DNA of 64,000 nucleotides from CBDIBC01 sp965276635 (GTDB lineage Bacteria; Actinomycetota; Acidimicrobiia; Acidimicrobiales; Palsa-688), in the NCBI GenBank assembly GCA_965276635.1, contig CBDIBC010000005.1, forward strand, positions 2,286,152 to 2,350,151. The letters are read 5' to 3'. The notes beneath the pieces are model-generated. The model was not told the origin of the DNA, did not search any database, and saw only the letters and a list, made by a program, of their open reading frames with translations. Made by a program: the position numbers and the translations under genes. Shown one piece after another: positions 16,008-23,864 of this stretch. The first letter of the stretch is position 1. The number at the start of each line of letters is the position of its first letter.

Positions 16008-17038
16008 TCGCCGTGCCGACCATCGACCTCGGCCCGTTCTACGACGGCGGCGACCGGGGCGCCGCCGCCGTCGCCGCCCGAATCGACCGGGCGTGCCGGG
16101 AGATCGGGTTCTTCGCCGTGATGAACCACCGCGTCTCGCAGGACGTGATCAGCGACACCCGCAGCGCAGTGCGGAGCTTCTTCGCCCAGCCCGACGAGGT
16201 CAAGTTGGCCGCCCGCTCGCCCCGGCGCGACAGCGGCCGCGGCTATGTCCCGGTGGCCGGCGAGAACCTGTCGTCCACGACGACCTTCGCCGCCGCCCCC
16301 GACATGAAGGAGTCCTGGTCGATGGGCCCGGTCTACATCGGTGACGACCCGTACTACGCCTTCGAGCCGTCGGGGATCGCCTTCGCCCCTAACGTGTGGC
16401 CGTCCGCGCCGGCCGCCTTCGAGTCGGCCATGACGACGTACTACCGGGAGCTCGGCGCGCTGGCCGACGACCTCATGGGCCTGACCGCGCTGGCCTTCGG
16501 CCTGCCGGGCGACTGGTTCGTCCCGAAGAGCGACAGGCCGACATCGGCGCTGCGGGTGCTGCACTACCCACCGGCGCCGGAACTGGCCGATCGGCAGCTC
16601 CCGGCGTCGCCCCACACCGACTACGGGACGTGGACCATCCTCCAGAAGCGTCCCGGCCCCACCGGGCTGCAAGCCCGGGCAGTGGACGGCGACTGGGTGG
16701 ACGTCGTCGCCCCCGAGGGCGGGCTGGTCGTCAACGTCGGCGACCTGCTGATGCGCTGGAGCGGCGGCCACTGGCTCTCGACTTTGCACCGCGTCGTGCC
16801 CGCCGCCGGAGGCGACCACGACGGGGAGGTGTCACTCGTCTACTTCCACCAACCCAACTGGGACGTCGTGGTGTACCCGGTTCGCACCGACGTCGTCGAT
16901 CGTCGCGAGGTTGCGGGCCGCTACCAGGCGGGGGCGAGCGAGCGGCACTACTTTGGCGTGACGGTCGGGGAGTTCGTCTTCGGCAAGTACCGGGCCACGG
17001 TGTCGGACGCCGCACTGGGCCTCGACGTGACGGCATGA
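16004..17038 (+). CDS. 2-oxoglutarate/Fe(II)-type oxygenase, isopenicillin N synthase-like (second of two)
   Basis: A 344-residue paralogue of the first oxygenase, though not a close copy. The N-terminal domain reads 'VPTIDLGPFYDGG' and 'CREIGFFAVMNH'. The iron triad is H204 and D206 (SPHTDYGTWTI) and H262 (STLHRVV). At the place where the family has the Arg of its Arg-x-Ser cosubstrate motif, this protein has E275 (GEVSLVYF) while the Ser is kept. It may therefore use another carboxylate anchor, another cosubstrate, or be altered in activity. GTG 16004 overlaps the psuG stop (GTGA), and its own stop overlaps the nucleoside hydrolase start, so all are translationally coupled. Confidence 0.86.
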   Translation: MIAVPTIDLGPFYDGGDRGAAAVAARIDRACREIGFFAVMNHRVSQDVISDTRSAVRSFFAQPDEVKLAARSPRRDSGRGYVPVAGENLSSTTTFAAAPDMKESWSMGPVYIGDDPYYAFEPSGIAFAPNVWPSAPAAFESAMTTYYRELGALADDLMGLTALAFGLPGDWFVPKSDRPTSALRVLHYPPAPELADRQLPASPHTDYGTWTILQKRPGPTGLQARAVDGDWVDVVAPEGGLVVNVGDLLMRWSGGHWLSTLHRVVPAAGGDHDGEVSLVYFHQPNWDVVVYPVRTDVVDRREVAGRYQAGASERHYFGVTVGEFVFGKYRATVSDAALGLDVTA

Positions 17039-17988
17039 ACGACCCGGGCCGCCGGAGCGTCATCCTCGACTGCGACCCCGGCCACGACGACGCGATCGCC
17101 ATCCTGGCGGCCCTCGGACATCCCGGCATCGACCTGGTGGGCGTGACGACCGTCGCCGGCAACCAGACCCTCGACCACACCACCCGCAACGCCTGCGCGG
17201 TGCTGACAGTTGCCGGCCCGAGCGGCCGAGGCGTCCCTGTCCACGCCGGCGCCGCCGCCCCGCTGCGCCGGCCGCTTCGGATCGCAGCGGAGTTCCACGG
17301 CGAGTCCGGCCTCGACGGACCGGCCCCGGTCGAGCCGAGGATCGAGCCGAGCGCCGGCCACGCCGTGGACTTCATCATCGACACCGTCCTTGGGGCGCCC
17401 GAGCCGACGTCGCTCGTCGCCGTCGGCCCGCTCACCAACCTGGCGCTCGCCCTCCGGAGGGAGCCGGCGCTGGCCACCTCTACGGAGCGAGTCGTGCTCA
17501 TGGGCGGCTCCTTCACACGCGGCAACACCACTCCCGCGGCGGAGTTCAATATCCTCGTCGACCCCGAGGCGGCAGCCGCTGTTTTCGACGCGCCATGGCC
17601 GGTCACGATGGTCGGCCTCGACGTAACCCACCAGGCGCGCTGCACTCCTGCAGTCCAGCAACGCTTCGCCGGGATGTCCACGCCGGTCGGTGACTTCGTC
17701 GACGGGCTCATGCGGTACTTCCGCTCTGCCTACGCCAAGGCCACCGAGTTCACCGACCCGCCGGTCCACGACCCGTGCGCCGTCGCCGCGCTGGCCGACC
17801 CGGAGCTGTTGGACGTGGTCCCCGCCGAGGTCCAGGTGGAGACCAGGGGCGAGCACACCACCGGCATGACGGTCGTGGACTTCGACTCGGTCGCCGCCCG
17901 CCACCGGGTGGCGACGGGGATCGACGCGCCGGGTTTCTGGGAGATGGTCGTCGAGGCCGTGGCCCGCCTGGGGTCCGCCACGACGTGA
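17035..17988 (+). CDS. Inosine-uridine-preferring-type nucleoside hydrolase
   Basis: A 317-residue Ca2+-dependent N-ribohydrolase that cleaves ribonucleosides into base and ribose. The defining N-terminal DCDPGHDDA is at residues 12-20. 'LVAVGPLTNLALAL', 'VVLMGGSF', 'AEFNILVDPEA' and the C-terminal catalytic-His segment 'PPVHDPCAVAAL' follow in the usual order. It overlaps the second oxygenase gene by four bases (ATGA) and the kinase gene by four (GTGA). Such an enzyme cannot cut the C-C bond of pseudouridine, so the operon must handle at least one N-glycosidic nucleoside as well, or an oxidised product of one. Confidence 0.93.
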   Translation: MNDPGRRSVILDCDPGHDDAIAILAALGHPGIDLVGVTTVAGNQTLDHTTRNACAVLTVAGPSGRGVPVHAGAAAPLRRPLRIAAEFHGESGLDGPAPVEPRIEPSAGHAVDFIIDTVLGAPEPTSLVAVGPLTNLALALRREPALATSTERVVLMGGSFTRGNTTPAAEFNILVDPEAAAAVFDAPWPVTMVGLDVTHQARCTPAVQQRFAGMSTPVGDFVDGLMRYFRSAYAKATEFTDPPVHDPCAVAALADPELLDVVPAEVQVETRGEHTTGMTVVDFDSVAARHRVATGIDAPGFWEMVVEAVARLGSATT

Positions 17989-18818
17989 CCGGCGCCGGCC
18001 CGGTGTGCACCTTCGGCGACGCGGTGGTCGACGTCATCGTCGAGATGACCCGGGCGCTCGCCCCCGACGACGACGTCCCGGTCCGGACCACCCTGGTCGC
18101 CGGCGGCCAGGCGGCCAACGTGGCGGCGTGGGTCGCCGCGCTGGGCGGCGCGGCGTCGGTGATCACCCGCCTCGGTGACGATGCCGCCGGGCGGCTCGTG
18201 CGCGACGCCCTCTCCGGGCGGGGCATCGACGTGCGCACCCCCCGCCGGCCGGGCCGAACCGGCACCGTGGTGTCCCTGGTCGCCCCTGACGGAAGCCGGA
18301 CCATGGCCTCGGACCGCGGGGATGCCATTGACCTGACGCCCGACGATGTGGCGCCGGAGTGGTTCGTGGGCTGTGTATGGCTGCACCTGTCGGGCTACAC
18401 CCTGCTCGGCGGGTCGCCGGCCGCCGTCGCGCTGCGCGCGGCGGCCTGCGCCCGGGCGGCCGGCGCCGCCGTCAGCGTCGACCTGTCCTCGGCCACCCTC
18501 GTGCGGCACTGCGGTACCAGGGAGGTCCAGCGCCGGGTCAAGGCGGCGGGCGCCGTCATCGTGTTCGCCAATCGGGCCGAGGCAGCGGCCGCAGGGGCGT
18601 TGGATGTCGAGCAACTGGTGGTCAAGCACGGCGCCGAGGGTGCCGTGCTCCACCGGGGCGGGCGCACGACCGCCGTCCCCGCGCTGCCAGTCGCTGCGGT
18701 GCGAGACACCACCGGCGCCGGGGACGCCTTCGCCGCCGGGTGGCTGGTCGGCGGCCCGGCTCTGGCTGCGCAGGCTGCAGCGCGCTGTGTCGGCACCACT
18801 GGAGCGATGCCGACGTGA
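17985..18818 (+). CDS. PfkB-family carbohydrate/nucleoside kinase (candidate pseudouridine kinase)
   Basis: A 277-residue ribokinase-fold enzyme. The N-terminal family signature 'AGGQAANVAAWVAALGG' starts at residue 39. The C-terminal anion-hole and catalytic-Asp motif DTTGAGDAF is at 241-249 with D247 as base. GTG 17985 overlaps the preceding stop by four bases. PsuG needs pseudouridine 5'-phosphate, and in known systems a PfkB kinase (PsuK) makes it; the shared operon therefore supports PsuK, but ribokinase or another nucleoside kinase is not excluded. It is the last gene of the operon; the LysR gene runs toward it and ends four bases away. Confidence 0.87.
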   Translation: MTGAGPVCTFGDAVVDVIVEMTRALAPDDDVPVRTTLVAGGQAANVAAWVAALGGAASVITRLGDDAAGRLVRDALSGRGIDVRTPRRPGRTGTVVSLVAPDGSRTMASDRGDAIDLTPDDVAPEWFVGCVWLHLSGYTLLGGSPAAVALRAAACARAAGAAVSVDLSSATLVRHCGTREVQRRVKAAGAVIVFANRAEAAAAGALDVEQLVVKHGAEGAVLHRGGRTTAVPALPVAAVRDTTGAGDAFAAGWLVGGPALAAQAAARCVGTTGAMPT

Positions 18819-18821
18819 CGC

Positions 18822-19724
18822 TCAGGTCTCGGACAGCGCGCCGGCGCCGGCGATGATGGCCGACTGGGTGGAGAGCACCTCGGGGCGGTCCTCGCCCTGG
18901 CGGCACACGACGCTGAGTGGCACCGCGGCGCCGGCGTCGGTGACATCCACGAACGCCACTCCCGGCAGCTGCAGCTGCGAGGTCGCTTCGGGCAGCAGGC
19001 AGAAGGTGCCACCGTCGGAGAGCACGTAGGAGCGGATGAACGCCCGCCGGGGGCCGGGCCGGACGGCTGGGGTCAGCCCGCCGGCGGCGCATACCCCGAG
19101 GAGGTGGTCGTAGTAGGACGGCGCGACCTCCCTCGGCCACACCAGCAGATCGAGGCCCTCCAGCTCGGCCAGGCGGATGCCGTCGCGCCCGGCGAGGGGG
19201 TGCTCGGCTGACAGTGCGACGCACAGGCGCTCCTCCACCAGGTCGGTGATGCGCAGCTCGTCGCCGCGATCGGGGCAGTGGGCCAGCCCGAGGTCGAACA
19301 GGCCGGCGGTCACCCCGGGGACGATCTCGCCGGTGTCCACCTCCCGCTCGTCGACCACCACGTCGGTGTTGGCCCGCTCCAACCACGGCAGCAGCGACGG
19401 GACCAGGCGGTGCCCGATGCTCGGGGTGAACGCCAGCGTGACGCGCAGGCGGAGCGCAGCGGCTGCGGCACGGGCCCGTTCGACCCCACGTTCGAAAAGG
19501 GTCAGCGCGGTCTGCACGTCCTGGCGCAGCGCCTCCCCGGCCGCGGTCAACATCACCCCCTGCGGGGTGCGGACGAACAACGTCACCCCGACCTCGCGCT
19601 CCAGGCGGCGGATGTCCTGGGACAGCGAGGGCTGCGACACGTACATCGCCGCCGCCGCCCGCCCGACGTTGCCCTCCCGGCTCACGGCCAGGAAGGCCCG
19701 CAACAACCGGAGGGATACGTTCAT
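18822..19724 (-). CDS. LysR-family transcriptional regulator
   Basis: A 300-residue regulator. The N-terminal winged HTH reads 'SLRLLRAFLAVSREGNVGRA' and 'MYVSQPSLSQDIRRLEREVG', then 'LFVRTPQGVMLTAAGEAL'; the rest is the periplasmic-binding-like effector domain. The start ATG 19724 agrees with the usual LysR N-terminus, and the frame upstream of it is antisense to the binding-protein gene. It lies between the nucleoside-catabolic operon (convergent) and the nucleoside importer (divergent, 111 bases), so it is the natural candidate to control both in response to a nucleoside or breakdown product. Confidence 0.92.
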   Translation of the reverse strand: MNVSLRLLRAFLAVSREGNVGRAAAAMYVSQPSLSQDIRRLEREVGVTLFVRTPQGVMLTAAGEALRQDVQTALTLFERGVERARAAAAALRLRVTLAFTPSIGHRLVPSLLPWLERANTDVVVDEREVDTGEIVPGVTAGLFDLGLAHCPDRGDELRITDLVEERLCVALSAEHPLAGRDGIRLAELEGLDLLVWPREVAPSYYDHLLGVCAAGGLTPAVRPGPRRAFIRSYVLSDGGTFCLLPEATSQLQLPGVAFVDVTDAGAAVPLSVVCRQGEDRPEVLSTQSAIIAGAGALSET

Positions 19725-19738
19725 AAGCGAAAGGTTAT
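19723..19738. promoter_or_regulatory. Candidate LysR-type dyad at the lysR start
   Basis: ATAA (19723-19726) and TTAT (19735-19738) form a dyad spaced by eight bases (ATAAGCGAAAGGTTAT), overlapping the lysR start codon and facing the importer promoter region. LysR proteins often bind A/T-rich interrupted dyads of about this size next to their own gene. The arms are short, so this is only a candidate. Confidence 0.3.
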
Positions 19739-19835
19739 CGACTGCGGTGAGTTCGTCTTGGAGCCCCTGGTCGCCGTCCCCTACCGTGCGGAAACCGGGG
19801 CCGCCGGCGCAGGAGACACAGCCGAGAGGGATGCG

Positions 19836-20981
19836 ATGCCGACCATGGGTGTTCACCGTTCGCTCCGAGCCCCGCGGCGCCGGCCCTTCCAGGTCGGTGC
19901 GGTCGCGGCGCTGGCTGTGGTCGTCGCCGCCTGCGGGAGCAGCTCCTCGTCGTCGTCCTCGCCGCCGACCACGGCCGCCGCCTCCACGGCCACGACCGCT
20001 GCCACCAGCAAAGCCGGGGCCGGCACCACCGCCTGCTTGATGGTCTCGAGCCTGGGCATCGACGACCACGGCTTCAACCAGGAGGCGTGGGATGCGCTGC
20101 AGCTGGCGCAGAAGAACCTCGGGGTCACCATCAAGTATCTGGCCGAGTCGGGGTCGATCTCCTACTCGACGATCGGCAGCCAGTTCGTATCGGAGGGCTG
20201 CACGTTCATCGTCGGCGAGGGTTTCGACACCGCCAGCGCCATCCAGAGCCTGGCCACCGCCAACCCCAACGTGAAGTTCGCCCTCATCGACGACACCCTC
20301 ACCACCCCGACGCCCAACGCCGTGAGCCTGGTCTTCAAGACCCAGCAGGCCGCCTTCCTCGGGGGGTACCTGGCCGCCGGCTCCAGCAAGGCCAAGATGA
20401 TCGGCATGTTCGGCAACGAGCCGATCCCGCCCGTCGAGGACTACCTGAACGGCTTCTACGCCGGGATCCAGTACTACAACCAGGTCAACAAGACCACGGT
20501 CAAGGCGATCGGCTGGGACCCGTCGTCCAAGACCGGTGAGTTCATGGGCAGCTTCACCGACACCAACAAGGCTCAGACCATCACCCAGCAGGAGCTGCAG
20601 CAAGGCGCCGACATCGTCTACGGCGTCGGCCTCCCCAACTCGGTTGCCGCCGCCGTCCAGCAGCAGGGCGGCCCGGGCAACGGCACCTCGATGGTATGGG
20701 TCGACGAGGACGGCTGCGCGCCCTACCCGCAGTACTGCAACGTGCAGCTGACCTCCGTCGAGAAGAACATCACTCCGACCGTGTATTCGGTCCTGCAGAC
20801 GGCGGTCAAGGGGACCTTCGCTGGCGGTGAGTACGACGGGACGTTGAGCAACAACGGGGTCGGCCTGGCCCCCTACCATGACTTCGCATCGAAGATCCCC
20901 ACGTCGCTGCAGTCCCAGGTGACGGCGCTCAAAGCGAAGGTCGTGTCAGGAGCGGTCAACCCCGACCCGTATTCGGGCTGA
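19836..20981 (+). CDS. BMP-family nucleoside-binding lipoprotein of an ABC importer
   Basis: A 381-residue substrate-binding lipoprotein. After the charged start, a hydrophobic stretch 'GAVAALAVVV' leads to the lipobox AAC with C33, followed by a Ser/Thr-rich tether. The binding domain ('LGIDDHGFNQEAWDAL', 'GEGFDTASAIQSLA', 'ANPNVKFALID', 'QQAAFLGGYLAA') matches the basic membrane protein (PnrA/BmpA) family, whose known members bind purine or pyrimidine nucleosides. ATG 19836 is preceded by GAGAGGG. It heads a four-gene importer operon and would collect the nucleoside degraded by the neighbouring operon. Confidence 0.92.
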   Translation: MPTMGVHRSLRAPRRRPFQVGAVAALAVVVAACGSSSSSSSSPPTTAAASTATTAATSKAGAGTTACLMVSSLGIDDHGFNQEAWDALQLAQKNLGVTIKYLAESGSISYSTIGSQFVSEGCTFIVGEGFDTASAIQSLATANPNVKFALIDDTLTTPTPNAVSLVFKTQQAAFLGGYLAAGSSKAKMIGMFGNEPIPPVEDYLNGFYAGIQYYNQVNKTTVKAIGWDPSSKTGEFMGSFTDTNKAQTITQQELQQGADIVYGVGLPNSVAAAVQQQGGPGNGTSMVWVDEDGCAPYPQYCNVQLTSVEKNITPTVYSVLQTAVKGTFAGGEYDGTLSNNGVGLAPYHDFASKIPTSLQSQVTALKAKVVSGAVNPDPYSG

Positions 20982-20997
20982 TCCCGGCCCCGGCCTG

Positions 20998-22566
20998 ATG
21001 CCGCTCCTGCGCAGAGCCACGCCGCTCGAACCCACCCGCACGCGGCGGGTCGGCTCAGGCGGCGTGGCTCTGCGCGGCATCACCAAGCGCTACGGCGCCC
21101 TCGCCGCCAACGACGACGTGTCAGTCGAGTTCAAGCCGGGCGAGATCCATGTCGTCGTCGGTGAGAACGGGGCCGGCAAGAGCACGCTCATGGGCATCCT
21201 CGCCGGCACCGTCGCCCCCGATGCCGGCGAGATTGTCATCGACGGTGAGGCGGTCACCCTCGGCGGCGCTCGTGACGCGACCCGCCACAGCATCGGGATG
21301 GTCTACCAGCACTTCCAACTCGTCGACGTGTTCACCGTCGCCCAGAACGTGGCGCTCGGCTTCGAGCACACCCGCCGTTTCGGGGCGCTCGATCTGCAAG
21401 CAACGCGCCAGGAGGTCCGGCGCGTCTCGAGCGAGTTCGGCCTCCCGCTCGATCCCGACGCTTTCGTGGCCGGCCTCCCCGTCGGGGTCCAGCAGCGGGT
21501 TGAGATCGTAAAGATCCTCCTGCAGGACCCGCAGGTTCTCATCTTCGACGAGCCGACCGCGGTGCTCACCGGCGAGGAGGCGGACCGCCTGCTCGCCACG
21601 CTGAGCAGGCTGCGCGACGACGGCCGGGCGGTGGTGTTCATCACCCACAAGCTCCGGGAGGCGCTGGCGGTCGGCGACCAGGTCACCGTCCTGCGTCGCG
21701 GCCGGGTGGTGGGCACCACGGTACCGGCGGAGACGACCCCGGCCGAGCTCGGCGCCATGATGGTCGGGAGGGAACTGACGACGGTCGGACGAGAGCCCGG
21801 GGCCGGCATCGACGCCCAGCCGCCTGTCGTGTCGGTGCGCAACGTTGGCTGTCGCTCCCCGTCCGGCGGCCCGCAGCTCCGGGACATCTCCTTCGACGTC
21901 CGCCCCGGCGAGATCCTCGGGGTCGTCGGCGTCGACGGCAACGGGCAGGACGAGCTGGCCGGCATCCTCACTGGCGCCGTGGCTCCCTCGACCGGCGAGG
22001 TGCGCCTCGACGGGTGCGACACGGGCGGATGGTCGCCGGCCGGGTTCCTGGCTGCCGGCGTCGGCGTCGTCCCCGCCGACCGTCACCGCCAGGGACTGGC
22101 CCTGCCGATGACCCTCGCCCGCAACTTGGTCACCGACCGGCGCAAGGAGCCCCGCTTTACCCGCTGGGGTGGGGTCCTCATCGATGACCGCGCCGTCGAG
22201 TCCAACGCCATGGAGATGATCGCCAAGTTTGACATCCGCACCCCCGGCGCCCTGGCGCCGGTGTCCGCGCTGTCGGGCGGCAACCAGCAGAAGGTGATCC
22301 TGGCTCGAGAGCTCGAGCGCGACATCCGCCTGCTGGTCACCTCCCAGCCGACCCGCGGGCTCGACGTCGGATCCATCGAGTACGTCCACCGGCGTCTGGT
22401 CGAGGTCGCGGGGCGAGGCTGTGCTGTGGTGCTGATCACCTCGGAGCTCGACGAGGCACTGGCGCTGTCCGACCGGATCGCGCCGCTCTTCGGCGGGGCG
22501 GTCATGAGCATCGAGGGCCGCCCGTTCGACCGGCACCGCCTCGGACTGCTGATGGGAGGCGGCTGA
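20998..22566 (+). CDS. ABC importer ATPase with two nucleotide-binding domains (nucleoside type)
   Basis: A 522-residue protein with two ABC domains, as in RbsA and the BMP-associated YufO/NupA proteins. The first domain has a full Walker A (GENGAGKST, residues 55-63), 'FQLVDVFTVAQN', and Walker B 'LIFDEPTAVLT'. The second has the degenerate Walker A 'GVDGNGQDELAG' that is normal for this subfamily, 'ALSGGNQQK' as signature, and a partly changed Walker B region ('LLVTSQPTRGLD'). Such proteins energise nucleoside import. The gene follows the binding protein by 16 bases and its stop overlaps the first permease start (TGATG). Confidence 0.94.
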   Translation: MPLLRRATPLEPTRTRRVGSGGVALRGITKRYGALAANDDVSVEFKPGEIHVVVGENGAGKSTLMGILAGTVAPDAGEIVIDGEAVTLGGARDATRHSIGMVYQHFQLVDVFTVAQNVALGFEHTRRFGALDLQATRQEVRRVSSEFGLPLDPDAFVAGLPVGVQQRVEIVKILLQDPQVLIFDEPTAVLTGEEADRLLATLSRLRDDGRAVVFITHKLREALAVGDQVTVLRRGRVVGTTVPAETTPAELGAMMVGRELTTVGREPGAGIDAQPPVVSVRNVGCRSPSGGPQLRDISFDVRPGEILGVVGVDGNGQDELAGILTGAVAPSTGEVRLDGCDTGGWSPAGFLAAGVGVVPADRHRQGLALPMTLARNLVTDRRKEPRFTRWGGVLIDDRAVESNAMEMIAKFDIRTPGALAPVSALSGGNQQKVILARELERDIRLLVTSQPTRGLDVGSIEYVHRRLVEVAGRGCAVVLITSELDEALALSDRIAPLFGGAVMSIEGRPFDRHRLGLLMGGG

Positions 22567-23864
22567 TGGTTCTCGACGCGCTGGAGGTGCCGAGCGGGGG
22601 GACCTCCGCCCCGCCGCCGGCCACAGGGGGGACCGGCCGGGCGCGGCCGTGGTGGATGCGACTCCGCGAGGCCAACCCGGCGGTGGTGTTCGTCCTCTCG
22701 GCCCTGAGTGGCCTCATCGTCTCGTCGATCATCATCGTGGTGTCGATCCGCCCCGCCCGCTCGGCGTGGTCCCGCCTCTTCTCCGACCCGCTCCACGCCC
22801 TGTCCGAGACCGGCGACGTCCTCAACCGGGCCTACAGCGCCTTGCTGTCGGGTTCATTGGGGTCACCGTCGACGTTCGCCACCGCGTTCGGGCACCCGTC
22901 GGTCGCCCACTGGTCGGCGGCGTTCGTGCCTCTCGGCCACACCCTGACCGCGGCGGTGCCGCTCGTCGTCGGCGGCCTCGGCCTGTCAATCGCTTATCGC
23001 TCCGGTGTGTTCTCCATCGGCGCCCAGGCGCAGATGATCGCCGGTGCAGTGGCGGCCAGCTGGGTCGGCTTCAGCTGGCCCGGGCTGCCGGCGCCGCTCC
23101 ACGTCGCGATCGCGCTGCTGGCTGCCATCGTCGGGGGCGCGGTCCTCGGGTTGATCCCCGGCGTCCTCAAGGTCCGCACCGGGGCCAGCGAGGTGATCGT
23201 CACGATCATGCTCAACTACGTGATGGCCAACCTGTTGGTCTACCTGATCAGCAACACCTTCTTCTCGCAGAAGAAGGGCGCCTCGCCGGTCGGGCGCCTC
23301 ACCCTCCCGAGCGGCACCCTCCCGTCCCTCTTCGGCCACCGCGCGCCCATCGACGCGGGCGTCCTGGTCGCCGTCGTCGTCCTCGCCTTCGGGTGGCTGC
23401 TGATGACCCGCAGCCGGATCGGCTTCGAGTTCGAGCTCGCCGGGATGAGCCCGGGTGTCAGCCGCACCGCCGGCATCGACCAACGACGCACCTTCGTCGC
23501 CGCCTTCGTCGTGTCGGGCGGCATCGTCGGTCTTGCCGGCGCCGTCCAGGTCCTCGGCGCCACCCAGCAGCTGCAGTCCGGTTTCGGTGGGGACGTCGGT
23601 GTCCTCGCCATCGCCGTGGCCTTCGTCGGTCGCAACCGCCCGCTCGGCATCACCCTCGCCGCCCTGCTCTACGGCGTGCTGCAGACCGGCGGACTGCACA
23701 TGCAGGGAGTGGCGTCGGTGTCCTACCAGCTGTCCAACGTCATCGAAGGGGTCATCGTCTTGTTCATGGTCGCCCCCGGCCTCGTCGCCGAGCTGTACCG
23801 GCTGCGCCCGGCAGTCAACGGCGGCTTGCGCAGCCTGACCCTCAGCCGGGGGTGGGGCAGGTGA
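22566..23864 (+). CDS. ABC nucleoside importer permease 1 (YufP/NupB type)
   Basis: A 432-residue integral membrane protein. The N-terminus is cytoplasmic, followed by a first helix ('VVFVLSALSGLIVSSIIIVV'), a long extracytoplasmic loop and about eight more hydrophobic segments. Characteristic permease signatures are 'IGAQAQMIAGAVAA', 'KVRTGASEVIVTIMLNYV' and 'GFGGDVGVLAIAVAFVG', as in BMP-associated permeases. The start overlaps the ATPase stop by one base and the stop overlaps the next gene by four, so the subunits are made together. Confidence 0.92.
   Translation: MVLDALEVPSGGTSAPPPATGGTGRARPWWMRLREANPAVVFVLSALSGLIVSSIIIVVSIRPARSAWSRLFSDPLHALSETGDVLNRAYSALLSGSLGSPSTFATAFGHPSVAHWSAAFVPLGHTLTAAVPLVVGGLGLSIAYRSGVFSIGAQAQMIAGAVAASWVGFSWPGLPAPLHVAIALLAAIVGGAVLGLIPGVLKVRTGASEVIVTIMLNYVMANLLVYLISNTFFSQKKGASPVGRLTLPSGTLPSLFGHRAPIDAGVLVAVVVLAFGWLLMTRSRIGFEFELAGMSPGVSRTAGIDQRRTFVAAFVVSGGIVGLAGAVQVLGATQQLQSGFGGDVGVLAIAVAFVGRNRPLGITLAALLYGVLQTGGLHMQGVASVSYQLSNVIEGVIVLFMVAPGLVAELYRLRPAVNGGLRSLTLSRGWGR

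Noticed and set aside
18822..20879. A 685-residue minus-strand frame covering the LysR gene and more
   Set aside because: Only the last 300 codons are the regulator; the rest is antisense to the nucleoside-binding protein gene.
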